NCBI GenBank assembly: GCA_946221025.1
Contig: CAMIMS010000009.1
Location: forward strand, 1 to 49,134
Direction of reading: 5' to 3'
DNA from: an uncultured Pseudoclavibacter sp.
GTDB lineage: Bacteria; Actinomycetota; Actinomycetes; Actinomycetales; Microbacteriaceae
DNA length: 49,134 bases
The notes under the pieces were generated by a model that made no database searches, was not told where the DNA came from, and was given only the letters and a program-made list of their open reading frames with translations. How positions within the stretch are numbered: the first letter of the stretch is position 1; each line of letters opens with the position of its first letter. Shown in pieces: positions 32,118 through 41,740 of the stretch. Both the position numbers and the translations under genes were made by a program.

Positions 32118-33526
32118 GAGTTCCCGCCCGCGAGAACGGCATCGGGCAGGGGTTTGGCTTCGGTGTTCCATGCCTTCATGAGTGCCCGCACATTGTGCAC
32201 CTGCGCACCGAGCCAGGTGCCGTCGGGCGTGCCGGGCATACCGAGCGTGTCGGCGTAGAGCGCATCCTCTCCGCTGAAGACTTGCGCGCCGGTTTCGCGC
32301 GCAATCATGTCGACCGTTGAGGGCGAGAGGTCGCGCTCGGTGAAGATGGCCTTCGCGTTGGCGGCCTTCATGTCCCGGATGAGCTGATCAAGTTCTTGGG
32401 CGCTGGGCTCTGCCGCATCATCCCAGCCGGAAATGACGCTGCCCACCAGGTGCACGTCGTATTGCTCGGCGAATTCGTCGAGCGCGTGGTGGTCGGTCAC
32501 GAGCACGCGCTCATTCTTCGGCACGGCGTTGATGTTGTCGCGGATCCAGGTGTCGAGCTGGCCGATTCGCTCAAGGTACGCGTCGCGGTTCCGGTGAATG
32601 GTCGCGGCGTGGTCGGGCAGGAGGGCCTCGAGGCGCGCGCCGATCTGGTTCACCATGCCGGTCGCACCGGCGGGCGATGTCCAGGCGTGGGGGTTGCGGC
32701 CGTCGTGGTCATGGTCGTGTCCGTCGTGATCGTGGCCCACGTGGTCGTGGCCCTCGCCGTGCTCGTGGTCGTGACCTTCGTGACCGTGGTCGTCGCCATG
32801 CTCATGGTCGTCGCCGTGCTCGTGGTCGTGGCTCTCGCCGTGCTCGTGGTCGTGACCTTCGTGATCGTGGTCGCCGCCGTGCTCGTGGTCGTCGCCGTGC
32901 TCGTGGTCGTGGCTCTCGCCGTGCTCGTGGTCGTGACCTTCGTGATCGTGGTCGCCGCCGTGCTCATGGTCGTGGCCTTCACCGTGGTCGTGGTCGTGAC
33001 CGGCGTGCTCATCCGCCGAATGCGAGTGACTGTGGGCGTGCTCCGCTTGCGCACCATCACCGGGTGCCTGCGCGGGGGCGGCTTCGAACCGTTCCCCTGC
33101 GAATCGGGAACCGCTGAGCATCGAGTCGAACCACGGTTCGAGGCCGAGCCCGTTCTCGATGGCGATGTCGGCCTCGCTGAGCGTCATGACGTCTGCGGCG
33201 GTCGGCTCGAACCCGTGCACCGGGTCGCCCGGCTTGATGAGGCTCGACACGTCGACCTCGACCGGCAGACCCCGGGTGAGTTCGGTGGTGAAATCGGCGA
33301 TCTGCGGGATCGTGGTGACGATCTGCAAGCCGTCCGACAGGTCCACTCCCCCGCCCGATGCCGAATCGCTCGATGAGCATGCGGCAAGCGAAGTGACGAC
33401 CGCACCCACGGCGAGGATCGCGAGCGCGCGATTGCCGCGTGAACGCATCCGTGACCGTGACTCACACTGACGGTTCGGGCCGGACGAATGCGGGCGCCAG
33501 GGTCGGGAAGCGAGGCGGATGCTCAT
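32114..33526 (-). CDS. znuA: Zinc ABC transporter substrate-binding lipoprotein with giant His/Asp repeat loop
   Basis: The 470-aa protein is a ZnuA-type receptor with a lipobox (SLAAC, Cys ~50). Metal-site regions are GDPVHGFEPTAADV, RNPHAWTSPAG, VLVTDHHALDEFAEQY and FTERDLSPSTVDMIARETG. Between the first two sites a loop of about 120 residues is almost wholly His, Asp, Glu and Gly, including a 27-residue unit (starting GGDHDHEGHDHEHGESHD) present twice in identical form and once more degenerately. The loop probably buffers or captures zinc. ATG 33526 has GGAAAG 7 nt upstream; ATG 33448 is an alternative. First gene of the zinc operon. Confidence 0.92.
   Translation of the reverse strand: MSIRLASRPWRPHSSGPNRQCESRSRMRSRGNRALAILAVGAVVTSLAACSSSDSASGGGVDLSDGLQIVTTIPQIADFTTELTRGLPVEVDVSSLIKPGDPVHGFEPTAADVMTLSEADIAIENGLGLEPWFDSMLSGSRFAGERFEAAPAQAPGDGAQAEHAHSHSHSADEHAGHDHDHGEGHDHEHGGDHDHEGHDHEHGESHDHEHGDDHEHGGDHDHEGHDHEHGESHDHEHGDDHEHGDDHGHEGHDHEHGEGHDHVGHDHDGHDHDHDGRNPHAWTSPAGATGMVNQIGARLEALLPDHAATIHRNRDAYLERIGQLDTWIRDNINAVPKNERVLVTDHHALDEFAEQYDVHLVGSVISGWDDAAEPSAQELDQLIRDMKAANAKAIFTERDLSPSTVDMIARETGAQVFSGEDALYADTLGMPGTPDGTWLGAQVHNVRALMKAWNTEAKPLPDAVLAGGNS
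32690..33030. repeat. In-frame 81-bp tandem repeat within znuA
   Basis: The His-rich loop is encoded by a tandem array with an 81-bp (27-codon) period: two units identical at the protein level, one divergent, plus shorter GHDHDH-type units at both ends. Near-identity suggests recent expansion, and unit number may vary between strains. Confidence 0.85.
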
Positions 33527-33566
33527 GCGGGGTCTTTCCGTGTTCGAAGTCTGAAGAACACGAGCG

Positions 33567-33595
33567 ACTGTAGTCGCTAATGAGAATCATTACAA
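33567..33595 (-). promoter_or_regulatory. znuA promoter with Zur-like operator
   Basis: On the minus strand TTGTAA (33595-33590) and TACAGT (33572-33567) are exactly 17 nt apart. The inverted repeat TAATGA-GAA-TCATTA (33578-33592) overlaps the -35 and the spacer, where a repressor would block transcription. Its ATGA-N3-TCAT core is of Fur/Zur-box type, and a zur gene ends the operon. The association is an inference. Confidence 0.72.
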
Positions 33596-33638
33596 ATAAC
33601 AGTCGGCCGACACGCGCTTGGGTATGCCCGTCCGCATC

Positions 33639-35063
33639 TCATCCTTCGCGCTCGAGCCGGTACGCGGTCGAATCGACGACCTCCGCATTGCCGTAGACCT
33701 CGCCGAAGCGTTCCTTCGCCTCGTGCACCCCGGCGTCGTTCGACTCGTCGGCCTGGTACGCCGTCTCGACGTACAGGCGCTGCGAGTGCGGCTCGAATAG
33801 ATCGTTCTTCGCTTCGGCTTCTTCCTGCACCGAACGGGTGATGACAGTGGATTGGTCAACGCCCGGGTCTCGCATCCCCTCGAGTGCCGGAACAATGTCC
33901 TCGTCGTGCACGAACTCGACCATCGTGGTCGACGGGTCCTGCCGAATATCGCCGACCGGAGAGCCCGCCGTGACGAGCAGCTCGGTGTTCCAATCCCCGC
34001 TGGCCGCCAACTGCGCCGCAACGATGCCACCCTGCGAGTAACCGCCGAACACGACCCGATCGCCGTGCTCGATACCGGCCTCGGCCATCGCCTGGCGCAC
34101 CGCCGCGAGCGATTCGGCGTCAATGTTCGAGTAGGCAGCCGCGTTGCCGTAGTGGTCAAGCACATTCGGGCTGTCGGCAAACCCCTGGTTCGAGGTTCCG
34201 GCAACGAGCACCTCGTGAAACACCTCGCCGTTCTCATCCACGTATGTGGTGATGCGCACCTGCGGGCCCTTGTCGTCAGAACCCGGGATGCGGTCGACGA
34301 TCGCGCCGTACCCGCTCGGCGGCTTCGTGATCCCCGCGGGTGCGCCCCCGGGGCGGCCCCGGCTCGGGGTGATGCTCGTTGGCGCGTTCGGCACCGGTTT
34401 CACGCTCACCCGAGTCGTGGAGGGTTTGTGCCGGGAGGTCATGCCCGAATACGCGCCGCGGGTGATCACCGCGGGCTTGAATGGCGTCGGCGTACCGGCA
34501 AGCACCTCGTCGCTGTATTCCACACCGATACGGATGATGGTCGGCAGGATGCGGCTGCCAAACGGTTCGCTCATTGCCATGACGAGCTCTGTCATGTTCG
34601 GCAGCCGCCCTCGCGTGGCGAGTGAAACGATGACGCTTCTCGCGATCATGCCACCGGTCGCGAGTGCCCCGACGGCGACCGCCCCGATCACCACGACCTC
34701 GCGCAGGCCCGGTATTGACAGCGCCACGCGCAGCAGCAGTCCCGCGCGGGCAAGGGCGGTTTGAAGCAGGGTTTGCGCAAGACCCGTCGCCGTCGCCTCC
34801 GCTCCGCGGTAGAGCGAGGCGGACATGACCAGCAGTGTCGAAAGGTGGTGCGCACGCTCGGCGGCCGTGCGGTACTCGGCGAGGACGTCACCGACGATCA
34901 GGCGCGCGCCATCGAGGGGCGCCTGGGCCTCATCCGCGTCGCCTGCCGGAGGAATCTCAACTGCGGCAAGCCGCGCGTACGCCGCCTCAAGATCGTGCGC
35001 CGCATGCGACATCTGCAGCGCCGCCACCTCGATCGCACTGTCATCGACGCGAATCTCGCTCAT
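33639..35063 (-). CDS. Alpha/beta hydrolase with N-terminal WXG-like helical domain and membrane segment
   Basis: The 474-aa protein has three parts. Residues 1-100 are Ala-rich helices (SHAAHDLEAAYARLAAVEI, AERAHHLSTLLVMSASLYRG) like ESX/WXG-type N-terminal domains. A hydrophobic span follows at about 105-150 (VVVIGAVAVGALATGG), then a Pro/Ser-rich linker. Finally a hydrolase has nucleophile motif GGYSQGG, acidic-residue candidates near VEFVHDED and DESND, and a His candidate in DAGVHEAKE. It resembles lipase/cutinase or PE-PPE-type esterase domains. The ATG has GGAGG 7 nt upstream and overlaps the upstream gene (ATGA). Possible secreted or membrane-attached effector; substrate unknown. Confidence 0.7.
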   Translation of the reverse strand: MSEIRVDDSAIEVAALQMSHAAHDLEAAYARLAAVEIPPAGDADEAQAPLDGARLIVGDVLAEYRTAAERAHHLSTLLVMSASLYRGAEATATGLAQTLLQTALARAGLLLRVALSIPGLREVVVIGAVAVGALATGGMIARSVIVSLATRGRLPNMTELVMAMSEPFGSRILPTIIRIGVEYSDEVLAGTPTPFKPAVITRGAYSGMTSRHKPSTTRVSVKPVPNAPTSITPSRGRPGGAPAGITKPPSGYGAIVDRIPGSDDKGPQVRITTYVDENGEVFHEVLVAGTSNQGFADSPNVLDHYGNAAAYSNIDAESLAAVRQAMAEAGIEHGDRVVFGGYSQGGIVAAQLAASGDWNTELLVTAGSPVGDIRQDPSTTMVEFVHDEDIVPALEGMRDPGVDQSTVITRSVQEEAEAKNDLFEPHSQRLYVETAYQADESNDAGVHEAKERFGEVYGNAEVVDSTAYRLEREG

Positions 35064-35380
35064 GCCACTGCCTCCGCGATGGCGCGGTCGATCGAATCGA
35101 TCGCGGTATCGAGCAGCCCGACCCCCGTGGCGAGCGTGCCGGTCGCATCCGCGAGTCGACGCTCGAGGTTCGACATCGCCGCCATTGCGGCCATCCCGCC
35201 CGCGCCATGCCACGTGACGCTTCTCGCCCGCGCGATGGCAGGCTCGACATTTCCGCTAACGGCCATTCGAGAGGCCTGTGCCTCGCCCAGAGCCGCCGTC
35301 ACCTGTGCACGCAAACGGATGAGCTCCTCCCGCTTTGCCTGCTGCAGCGCGGCGGCCGCCGGGTCGTGTACGCCATGCAT
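35060..35380 (-). CDS. Small WXG100-like helical protein
   Basis: The 106-aa protein is mostly two predicted helices with a turn containing WHG (RSVTWHGAGGMAAMAAM), the position and form of the WXG motif in small type VII secretion substrates and partners. No signal peptide is visible. GGAGG lies upstream. Its stop overlaps the start of the hydrolase (ATGA), so the two are made together and may form a complex through their helical domains. No ESX/EccC-like ATPase is in this window. The family assignment is tentative. Confidence 0.6.
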   Translation of the reverse strand: MHGVHDPAAAALQQAKREELIRLRAQVTAALGEAQASRMAVSGNVEPAIARARSVTWHGAGGMAAMAAMSNLERRLADATGTLATGVGLLDTAIDSIDRAIAEAVA

Positions 35381-35583
35381 ATCGGGTCCCCTCCCGTGCT
35401 GATCCGGCGGCCACCCGCCGTTGCGAACCGTGTGTTCGCGGCATCACCCAAGCCGATCCGGCCGGCCGGGGAGCGAACGCGAGCTAGAAGCTGTGGATAT
35501 GCGCCCATCCACAGGGCAGATGAAGACACGTGGAACGCGCCGAAGAAGGCCCAGAAATCCGGTTCGTGGGCGAGAATAGAGGG

Positions 35584-36093
35584 GTGGCCGCGACTGCTGA
35601 GCACCCCGTCATGCGCCTGTGCTTCGTCTGCACGGGCAACATCTGCCGCTCACCAATGGCCGAAGTGATCATGCGAGCGCTCGCACGCGCACGAGGCCTC
35701 GGTGAGCGACTCAAGATCTCATCCGCGGGAACCGGCGAATGGCATGTCGGCGAGCGCGCCGACCCACGCACCCGGCAGGCGCTCGCGCGCGCCGGCTACA
35801 ACGGTGACGATCACCGAGCCAAGCAGTTCGACGCCACGTGCTTCGGCGACTACGACCTGATCCTCACCTTCGATCGCTCGCAGCAGCGCATCCTCACCAC
35901 CTGGGCCGGCACCGAAGGCGAGCGCGCGCTCATCCAGCCGCTTCTGACCTTTCATCCCGTCTACGACGAGCGCAGTGAAGTGCCCGACCCGTACTACGGC
36001 GATGATGAGCTCTTCGACTGTGTGCGAGACCTCATCGAGCAGGCATGCCGGGGGCTTCTCGAACAGATCGAGCCGGTGCTGCTCGCGAGCTAG
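35584..36093 (+). CDS. Low-molecular-weight protein-tyrosine phosphatase
   Basis: The 169-aa phosphatase has the P-loop VCTGNICRS near the N-terminus and the general-acid Asp in VPDPYYG. Such enzymes remove phosphate from protein tyrosines and often regulate exopolysaccharide synthesis or stress responses. GTG 35584 is chosen because GAGAAT lies exactly 6 nt upstream with no Shine-Dalgarno (leaderless pattern). ATG 35611 (MRLCFVCTGN) is the shorter alternative. It is 35 bp upstream of purB on the same strand. Confidence 0.92.
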   Translation: MAATAEHPVMRLCFVCTGNICRSPMAEVIMRALARARGLGERLKISSAGTGEWHVGERADPRTRQALARAGYNGDDHRAKQFDATCFGDYDLILTFDRSQQRILTTWAGTEGERALIQPLLTFHPVYDERSEVPDPYYGDDELFDCVRDLIEQACRGLLEQIEPVLLAS

Positions 36094-36128
36094 TCCCGAC
36101 CGACAAACCACAAGGAACCCGACCGACG

Positions 36129-37508
36129 ATGCTTCCCCCGCAATTGCTGAGCCCGCTCGACACCCGCTACCGCGCCCCCATGGAGCCGCTTGGCGAGTAT
36201 CTGTCCGAGGCGGCACTGAACCGGGCCCGAGTGCTCGTTGAGATCGAATGGTTGATCTTCCTCACCGATCGCGGCATCGCGGGTTCGTCCGCCCTGTCGG
36301 ATGAGCAGCAGCGTTCCCTTCGTCAGATTCCGGATGCGTTCGGGCAGGAGGACATTGACGAGCTCGCGGCGCTTGAGCGCACCACCCGGCACGATGTGAA
36401 AGCCGTCGAGTACTACGTGCGCGCGCGCCTCGAGGCGCTCGGGCTCTCGCGCTATTCGGAGCTCACCCACTTTGCGTGCACGAGCGAAGACATCAACAAC
36501 CTCGCCTACGCGATCACGATCCGGGATGCGGTGAACCGCGTGTGGCTCCCGGCGGCAACGGCCCTCGCCGACCGCTTCGCAGAGCTCGCCGTCGAGCACC
36601 GCGACACGGCCATGCTCTCGCTCACGCACGGACAGCCCGCCACCCCGACGACCCTCGGCAAGGAGTTCGCGGTGTACGCGCACCGCATCCGCCGCCAGCT
36701 TCGTCGCGTGCAGACCACCGAATACCTCGGCAAGTTCGCCGGTGCCACGGGAAACTTCGCCGCGCACCGGGTGGTGGATGGCGACCTGGATTGGCCCGCG
36801 CTTGCCGTCGAATTCGTTGGCGGGCTGGGCCTGACCTGGAATCCGCTCACCACGCAGATCGAGTCGCACGACTGGCAGGCCGAGCTGTACCAGGCGGTTT
36901 CGCACTGCAACCGCGTGCTCCACAACATCTGCACTGATATCTGGACGTATATCTCGCGCGGCATTTTCCGGCAGATCCCGCAGCCGGGCACCACGGGTTC
37001 ATCCACGATGCCGCACAAGATCAACCCCATCCGGTTTGAGAACGCCGAGTCGAACCTCGAACTCTCATCGGCGATTCTCGATTCGCTGGCGGCGACCCTC
37101 GTGACCAGCCGCATGCAGCGCGACCTCACCGACTCATCCGCCCAGCGCAACATCGGCGTGGGATTCGGGCATTCGCTGCTCGCGATCGACAACATGACCC
37201 GTGGTCTCGGTGAGATCGCCGTCGATGAGGATGCGCTTCACCGCGAACTCGACGGGAACTGGGAAGTGCTCGGGGAGGCGATTCAGACCGTGATTCGCGC
37301 CGAAATCGTCGCCGGACGCTCGCAGGTGAGCGACCCCTACGCGGTGCTGAAAGAACTGACGCGCGGGCAGCGGGTGAGCGCCGAGGAGCTCGCTCGCTTC
37401 GTTGACGGGCTCGATGTGTCGGATGCGGCAAAGGCGAAGCTGAAGGCGCTCACGCCCGCCACGTACACCGGCGACTCGTCGGCGCTCGTGGATGCGCTCG
37501 AGCGCTAG
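36129..37508 (+). CDS. purB: Adenylosuccinate lyase
   Basis: The 459-aa enzyme makes AMP from adenylosuccinate and AICAR from SAICAR in purine synthesis. It has the fumarase/aspartase signature GSSTMPHKINPI, the catalytic-region motifs ELTHFACTSEDINN and SLTHGQPATPTTLGKE, and a flexible loop. The length suits the E. coli-type PurB. The ATG is preceded by AAGGAA about 10 nt upstream; a frame extending to 36045 lies inside the phosphatase gene and was rejected. Confidence 0.97.
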   Translation: MLPPQLLSPLDTRYRAPMEPLGEYLSEAALNRARVLVEIEWLIFLTDRGIAGSSALSDEQQRSLRQIPDAFGQEDIDELAALERTTRHDVKAVEYYVRARLEALGLSRYSELTHFACTSEDINNLAYAITIRDAVNRVWLPAATALADRFAELAVEHRDTAMLSLTHGQPATPTTLGKEFAVYAHRIRRQLRRVQTTEYLGKFAGATGNFAAHRVVDGDLDWPALAVEFVGGLGLTWNPLTTQIESHDWQAELYQAVSHCNRVLHNICTDIWTYISRGIFRQIPQPGTTGSSTMPHKINPIRFENAESNLELSSAILDSLAATLVTSRMQRDLTDSSAQRNIGVGFGHSLLAIDNMTRGLGEIAVDEDALHRELDGNWEVLGEAIQTVIRAEIVAGRSQVSDPYAVLKELTRGQRVSAEELARFVDGLDVSDAAKAKLKALTPATYTGDSSALVDALER

Positions 37509-37587
37509 CTCACGCCTGGCCTCTCGGGCACGGTGCGCGGCGCCCCGGCCGCTCCACGATGCGTCTGCGACGTCCCGAAGTGCGGTC

Positions 37588-37965
37588 TTAGCGCTCGGTG
37601 GGCGTTTCGGGATCGTCGCCCGGAACGCCCCCGCCGATCGGGTCCGACGCCGGTTCTTCGACCTCAGCCGCGGATGCGTCCGTTGACGTAACGCCGGTGC
37701 TTGCCCCGTCGGAAACGGAGTCGCTGCGCGACGCATCCGGTTCGAATCGGTCGAGGTACACCTCGGCGTCGTCGTTCGGCTTGTACGAGAGCACGAGCAT
37801 CGCGAGCACCACGAGCGAGATGATGAAAATGCCCCCGCCGCCCACGATCGCGAGCATGACGTTGCGGGTCGTGAACACCGCGACTGCGCCCGAGAACACC
37901 GCGAAGGCGAGCGCAATGCCGATCAGCTGAAAGGGTTTCAGAATCGCGTCGCGCTTGGAGCTCAT
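37588..37965 (-). CDS. Small two-helix membrane protein with acidic tail, unknown function
   Basis: The 125-aa protein has two membrane helices (LIGIALAFAVFSGAVAVF, AIVGGGGIFIISLVVLAMLV) and then a 60-residue Ser/Asp/Glu/Pro-rich, probably cytoplasmic tail. It is coupled to the upstream membrane gene (ATGA) with GGAGG 7 nt before its ATG. Similar small ORFs next to DUF308-like genes occur in Microbacteriaceae (recollection, not checked). No function assigned. Confidence 0.75.
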   Translation of the reverse strand: MSSKRDAILKPFQLIGIALAFAVFSGAVAVFTTRNVMLAIVGGGGIFIISLVVLAMLVLSYKPNDDAEVYLDRFEPDASRSDSVSDGASTGVTSTDASAAEVEEPASDPIGGGVPGDDPETPTER

Positions 37966-38627
37966 ACCGTCGCCTCCGTCACATCGGGTTCTTGGCCGGC
38001 CGGGTCGGTGATCGCCACGGCGGGACCGTTCACGCGGTGTGAAATGCCTTCGATGATCAGGTACACCCCGAGGATCGCGAAGTAGGCGCCCATCAGGCCC
38101 ACGGCCTGTGTGGATGCGGTCAACGCGCCCGAAACCTGCTGCTCCCCGCCGTATTCGATGCGCAGATCCGGCGGCACGATCGCCACGAGCAGCGCGAACA
38201 CGAGCGTGATAATGCCCGGGAGAAACGCGCTCTTCACCGCGAAGCCGAGCCGGCGCGCCTTGAAGGCGGCGATCAGGTCGAGCACTCCGGCAACGATCGC
38301 CCATCCGGCAAATAGCGCGATGAGGCTGATCGCGCTCGCCCCTTCACCGAGGGAGACGAACAGCGCGATGCCAGTTCCGCCGGCGATGATCGTCACCGCG
38401 GCCTCGGCGAGCGAAATTCGGTACGCGGCCTTCGGCGGGGCGGAGTAGGCACTGAGACCGAGCAGCAACCCGTAGAGAAGAAACACCGCCCCCGCCATGA
38501 ACAAACCGAACAGCGGCGTGTGCTCCTGCGTGAACGTGATCACAAGCGCGCCGACCAGCAGCGGCATGGCGCGCACGATCATCATCACGCCGGCGCGCAG
38601 GCTGGCAATGGGTGTTTCTCTAGGCAT
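37962..38627 (-). CDS. HdeD/DUF308-like membrane protein
   Basis: The 221-aa protein has about six membrane helices in a repeated two-helix pattern (LLVGALVITFTQEHTPLFGLFMAG-type; ISLIALFAGWAIVAGVLDLI; ILGVYLIIEGISHRV), resembling the HdeD/DUF308 fold. No catalytic residue is seen. It is co-transcribed with the small membrane protein that follows. Confidence 0.65.
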   Translation of the reverse strand: MPRETPIASLRAGVMMIVRAMPLLVGALVITFTQEHTPLFGLFMAGAVFLLYGLLLGLSAYSAPPKAAYRISLAEAAVTIIAGGTGIALFVSLGEGASAISLIALFAGWAIVAGVLDLIAAFKARRLGFAVKSAFLPGIITLVFALLVAIVPPDLRIEYGGEQQVSGALTASTQAVGLMGAYFAILGVYLIIEGISHRVNGPAVAITDPAGQEPDVTEATV

Positions 38628-38768
38628 AGTGCTTGGCCACCTAACCCGGAGGGTCGGATTCGGTGCGGTCGAGGGCGCGCGGCTGCGCCCGCGTGGCGGC
38701 CTGCAGCAATGGTACCAACCGGGGTGTCTGCGGACGCTGTCGGCATTGCCCGCGGGGTTCCATCGGCG

Positions 38769-39545
38769 CTAGTGGCCGAGGGCGAGCAGGGTGCCGCGAA
38801 TGATCGCCCCGAGCCCCCCGAGCCCCGAGAGCGCGAGAGCGATTTTTTGGGCAGTGGCGGTGCTGATCCGCCTGCGAAGGAGCGTGCCGATTCCCATGCC
38901 CGCGAGCACCAGCACGGGAATGAGCGCGATCGCCCACCACGGGGGAACGACGTCGAGGCCGGATGCGCCAAACAGCAGCTTCGAGGCCACCGAGACAATG
39001 CCCATCCCGATGAACATCGGTTGCAGGGATGCTGCGAAACGGTCTTGGTCCCAGCGCGACAGCCGCGAATAGATGATGAGTGCGGGCGCGGCCACCCCCG
39101 CGCTGGTGTTGAACAGCCCGGCAATGAACCCGGCGATGGCGATGACCCACCCCGATTGCCAGTTCGGCAGGTTCGGTGTGTATGCCGTCAGCAGCACCGC
39201 GATGAGCACGATCGCGCCGATCACCATTTGAAGTCCCGCGGCCGGAAGGGCGCGAACAAGCAGTGCCCCCGTGATGCAACCGGGGAGCGCCGCGACCATG
39301 AGCCTCGCGACCCGCGGCCAATCGACCCGTTTTCGAACCGGGATGAGGTTCAGCGACGCCGAAACGATGCTGATGCAATTGATGGCGAAGATGCCGAATA
39401 CGGGGCCGAACAGGAGCGCGAATGCGGGCGAAACCACGAGTCCGACGCCGGCACCGCACACGCGCTGAAGCGTGGTGCCAATAAGCATCGCGAGAATCGC
39501 AAGGATCAGGATGAGCGGGGATCCGAAGAAGTCCATGCCGCTCAC
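38769..39545 (-). CDS. TSUP (TauE/SafE) family membrane exporter
   Basis: The 258-aa protein has about eight helices and the two-fold TSUP pattern (GTTLQRVCGAGVGLVVSPAF; FIAGLFNTSAGVAAPALIIY). The family moves sulfite, sulfoacetate or other small anions; the substrate is unclear. GTG 39545 has no Shine-Dalgarno but has TAGCCT exactly 6 nt upstream; that hexamer includes the stop of the upstream RNase H-like gene. ATG 39536 is the alternative. Confidence 0.85.
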   Translation of the reverse strand: MSGMDFFGSPLILILAILAMLIGTTLQRVCGAGVGLVVSPAFALLFGPVFGIFAINCISIVSASLNLIPVRKRVDWPRVARLMVAALPGCITGALLVRALPAAGLQMVIGAIVLIAVLLTAYTPNLPNWQSGWVIAIAGFIAGLFNTSAGVAAPALIIYSRLSRWDQDRFAASLQPMFIGMGIVSVASKLLFGASGLDVVPPWWAIALIPVLVLAGMGIGTLLRRRISTATAQKIALALSGLGGLGAIIRGTLLALGH

Positions 39546-39554
39546 ACAGGGAGG

Positions 39555-40136
39555 CTAGCAACCGGGCGAGGCACCGGTGCGCCGGGGTGAGGCCCGCTGG
39601 GATGCGGCCGGCTGGGATGCGACCTGCTGGGATGCGGCCTGCCTGGCCGCATCGGTGGCGAGCCGATGGGCCGCTTCATTGAGCGGGTGGCCGCCGTGCC
39701 CGCGCACATGCGCGAGTTCGATGCGCATCCGGCCGTTCTCGGCCGCACGAGTCGCGTCGGTCACGCGCTTCAACGCATCCTCTTCTGCATCGCGGGCTTT
39801 GCGCCCCTGGGTGCGTGCCCGGCGAAGCGTGTCGAGTGCTGCCCGCGAATCGCTGAGCACGCGCAACCGTTCGGGAAGGGGGTGGAGGCGAAGTGCCTGC
39901 TCGATCGCGACCGCGATCGCGGTCAGCTCCGCGGCAAGCACGCCCACACCCGCCGGGAGCACGAGACTGCCGGTGAGGTCACCCGAGCCGTTCTCGCAGT
40001 CGAGGTGCTCTGGATCGGATGCGAACACCCACGCGACCACCGCCGCGACGGGCTTATCCCCGCGCCACATCACCGAAGCATCCACGGCCACGTCGAGGCG
40101 CTCGGGCGCGGAGCGGGCCGGCGACTCATGCGGCAC
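39555..40136 (-). CDS. RNase H-like protein with altered last active-site residue
   Basis: The 193-aa protein has RNase HI motifs in order: DVAVDASV (first Asp), AAELTAIAVAIEQA (Glu), LRVLSDSRAALD (Asp) and HVRGHGGHPLNEAAH. In classical RNase HI the last motif is NExxD; here the Asp is His. A ~35-residue Ala/Ser/Gln-rich tail follows. It may be an active variant, an inactive nucleic-acid-binding paralogue, or a specialised nuclease. GTG 40136 is the start, 15 nt after dnaB's reading frame ends on the same strand. Confidence 0.78.
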   Translation of the reverse strand: MPHESPARSAPERLDVAVDASVMWRGDKPVAAVVAWVFASDPEHLDCENGSGDLTGSLVLPAGVGVLAAELTAIAVAIEQALRLHPLPERLRVLSDSRAALDTLRRARTQGRKARDAEEDALKRVTDATRAAENGRMRIELAHVRGHGGHPLNEAAHRLATDAARQAASQQVASQPAASQRASPRRTGASPGC

Positions 40137-40150
40137 AGCGGACAGCCTTG

Positions 40151-41530
<1,380 letters not shown>

Positions 41531-41740
41531 GGGACCTCCTTGGGGACACGGTGGGGGCTCGAATCACTGGCTCATCGCGGGCGCGTGCGCGACCGATCTG
41601 AACCGTGTGACACAGGGTTCCCCCAACCACCGACATCACGAACGCGCGTGGGGATGTTCGCAGTCGCCGGCGAGGGACCCCGCAACGGTACTGGCCCGCG
41701 AATCGGTCGAAATTCGCCGGTCGCGGACAGTGGATTTCCC

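Noticed and set aside
32690..33030. Possible CRISPR-like array
   Set aside because: Units are contiguous, in frame and without spacers; it is a coding tandem repeat.
32396..33376. 326-aa Val-rich plus-strand frame opposite znuA
   Set aside because: It is the antisense reading of the His/Asp repeat (GTGGTCGTG units read as Val-Val-Val); not a membrane protein gene.
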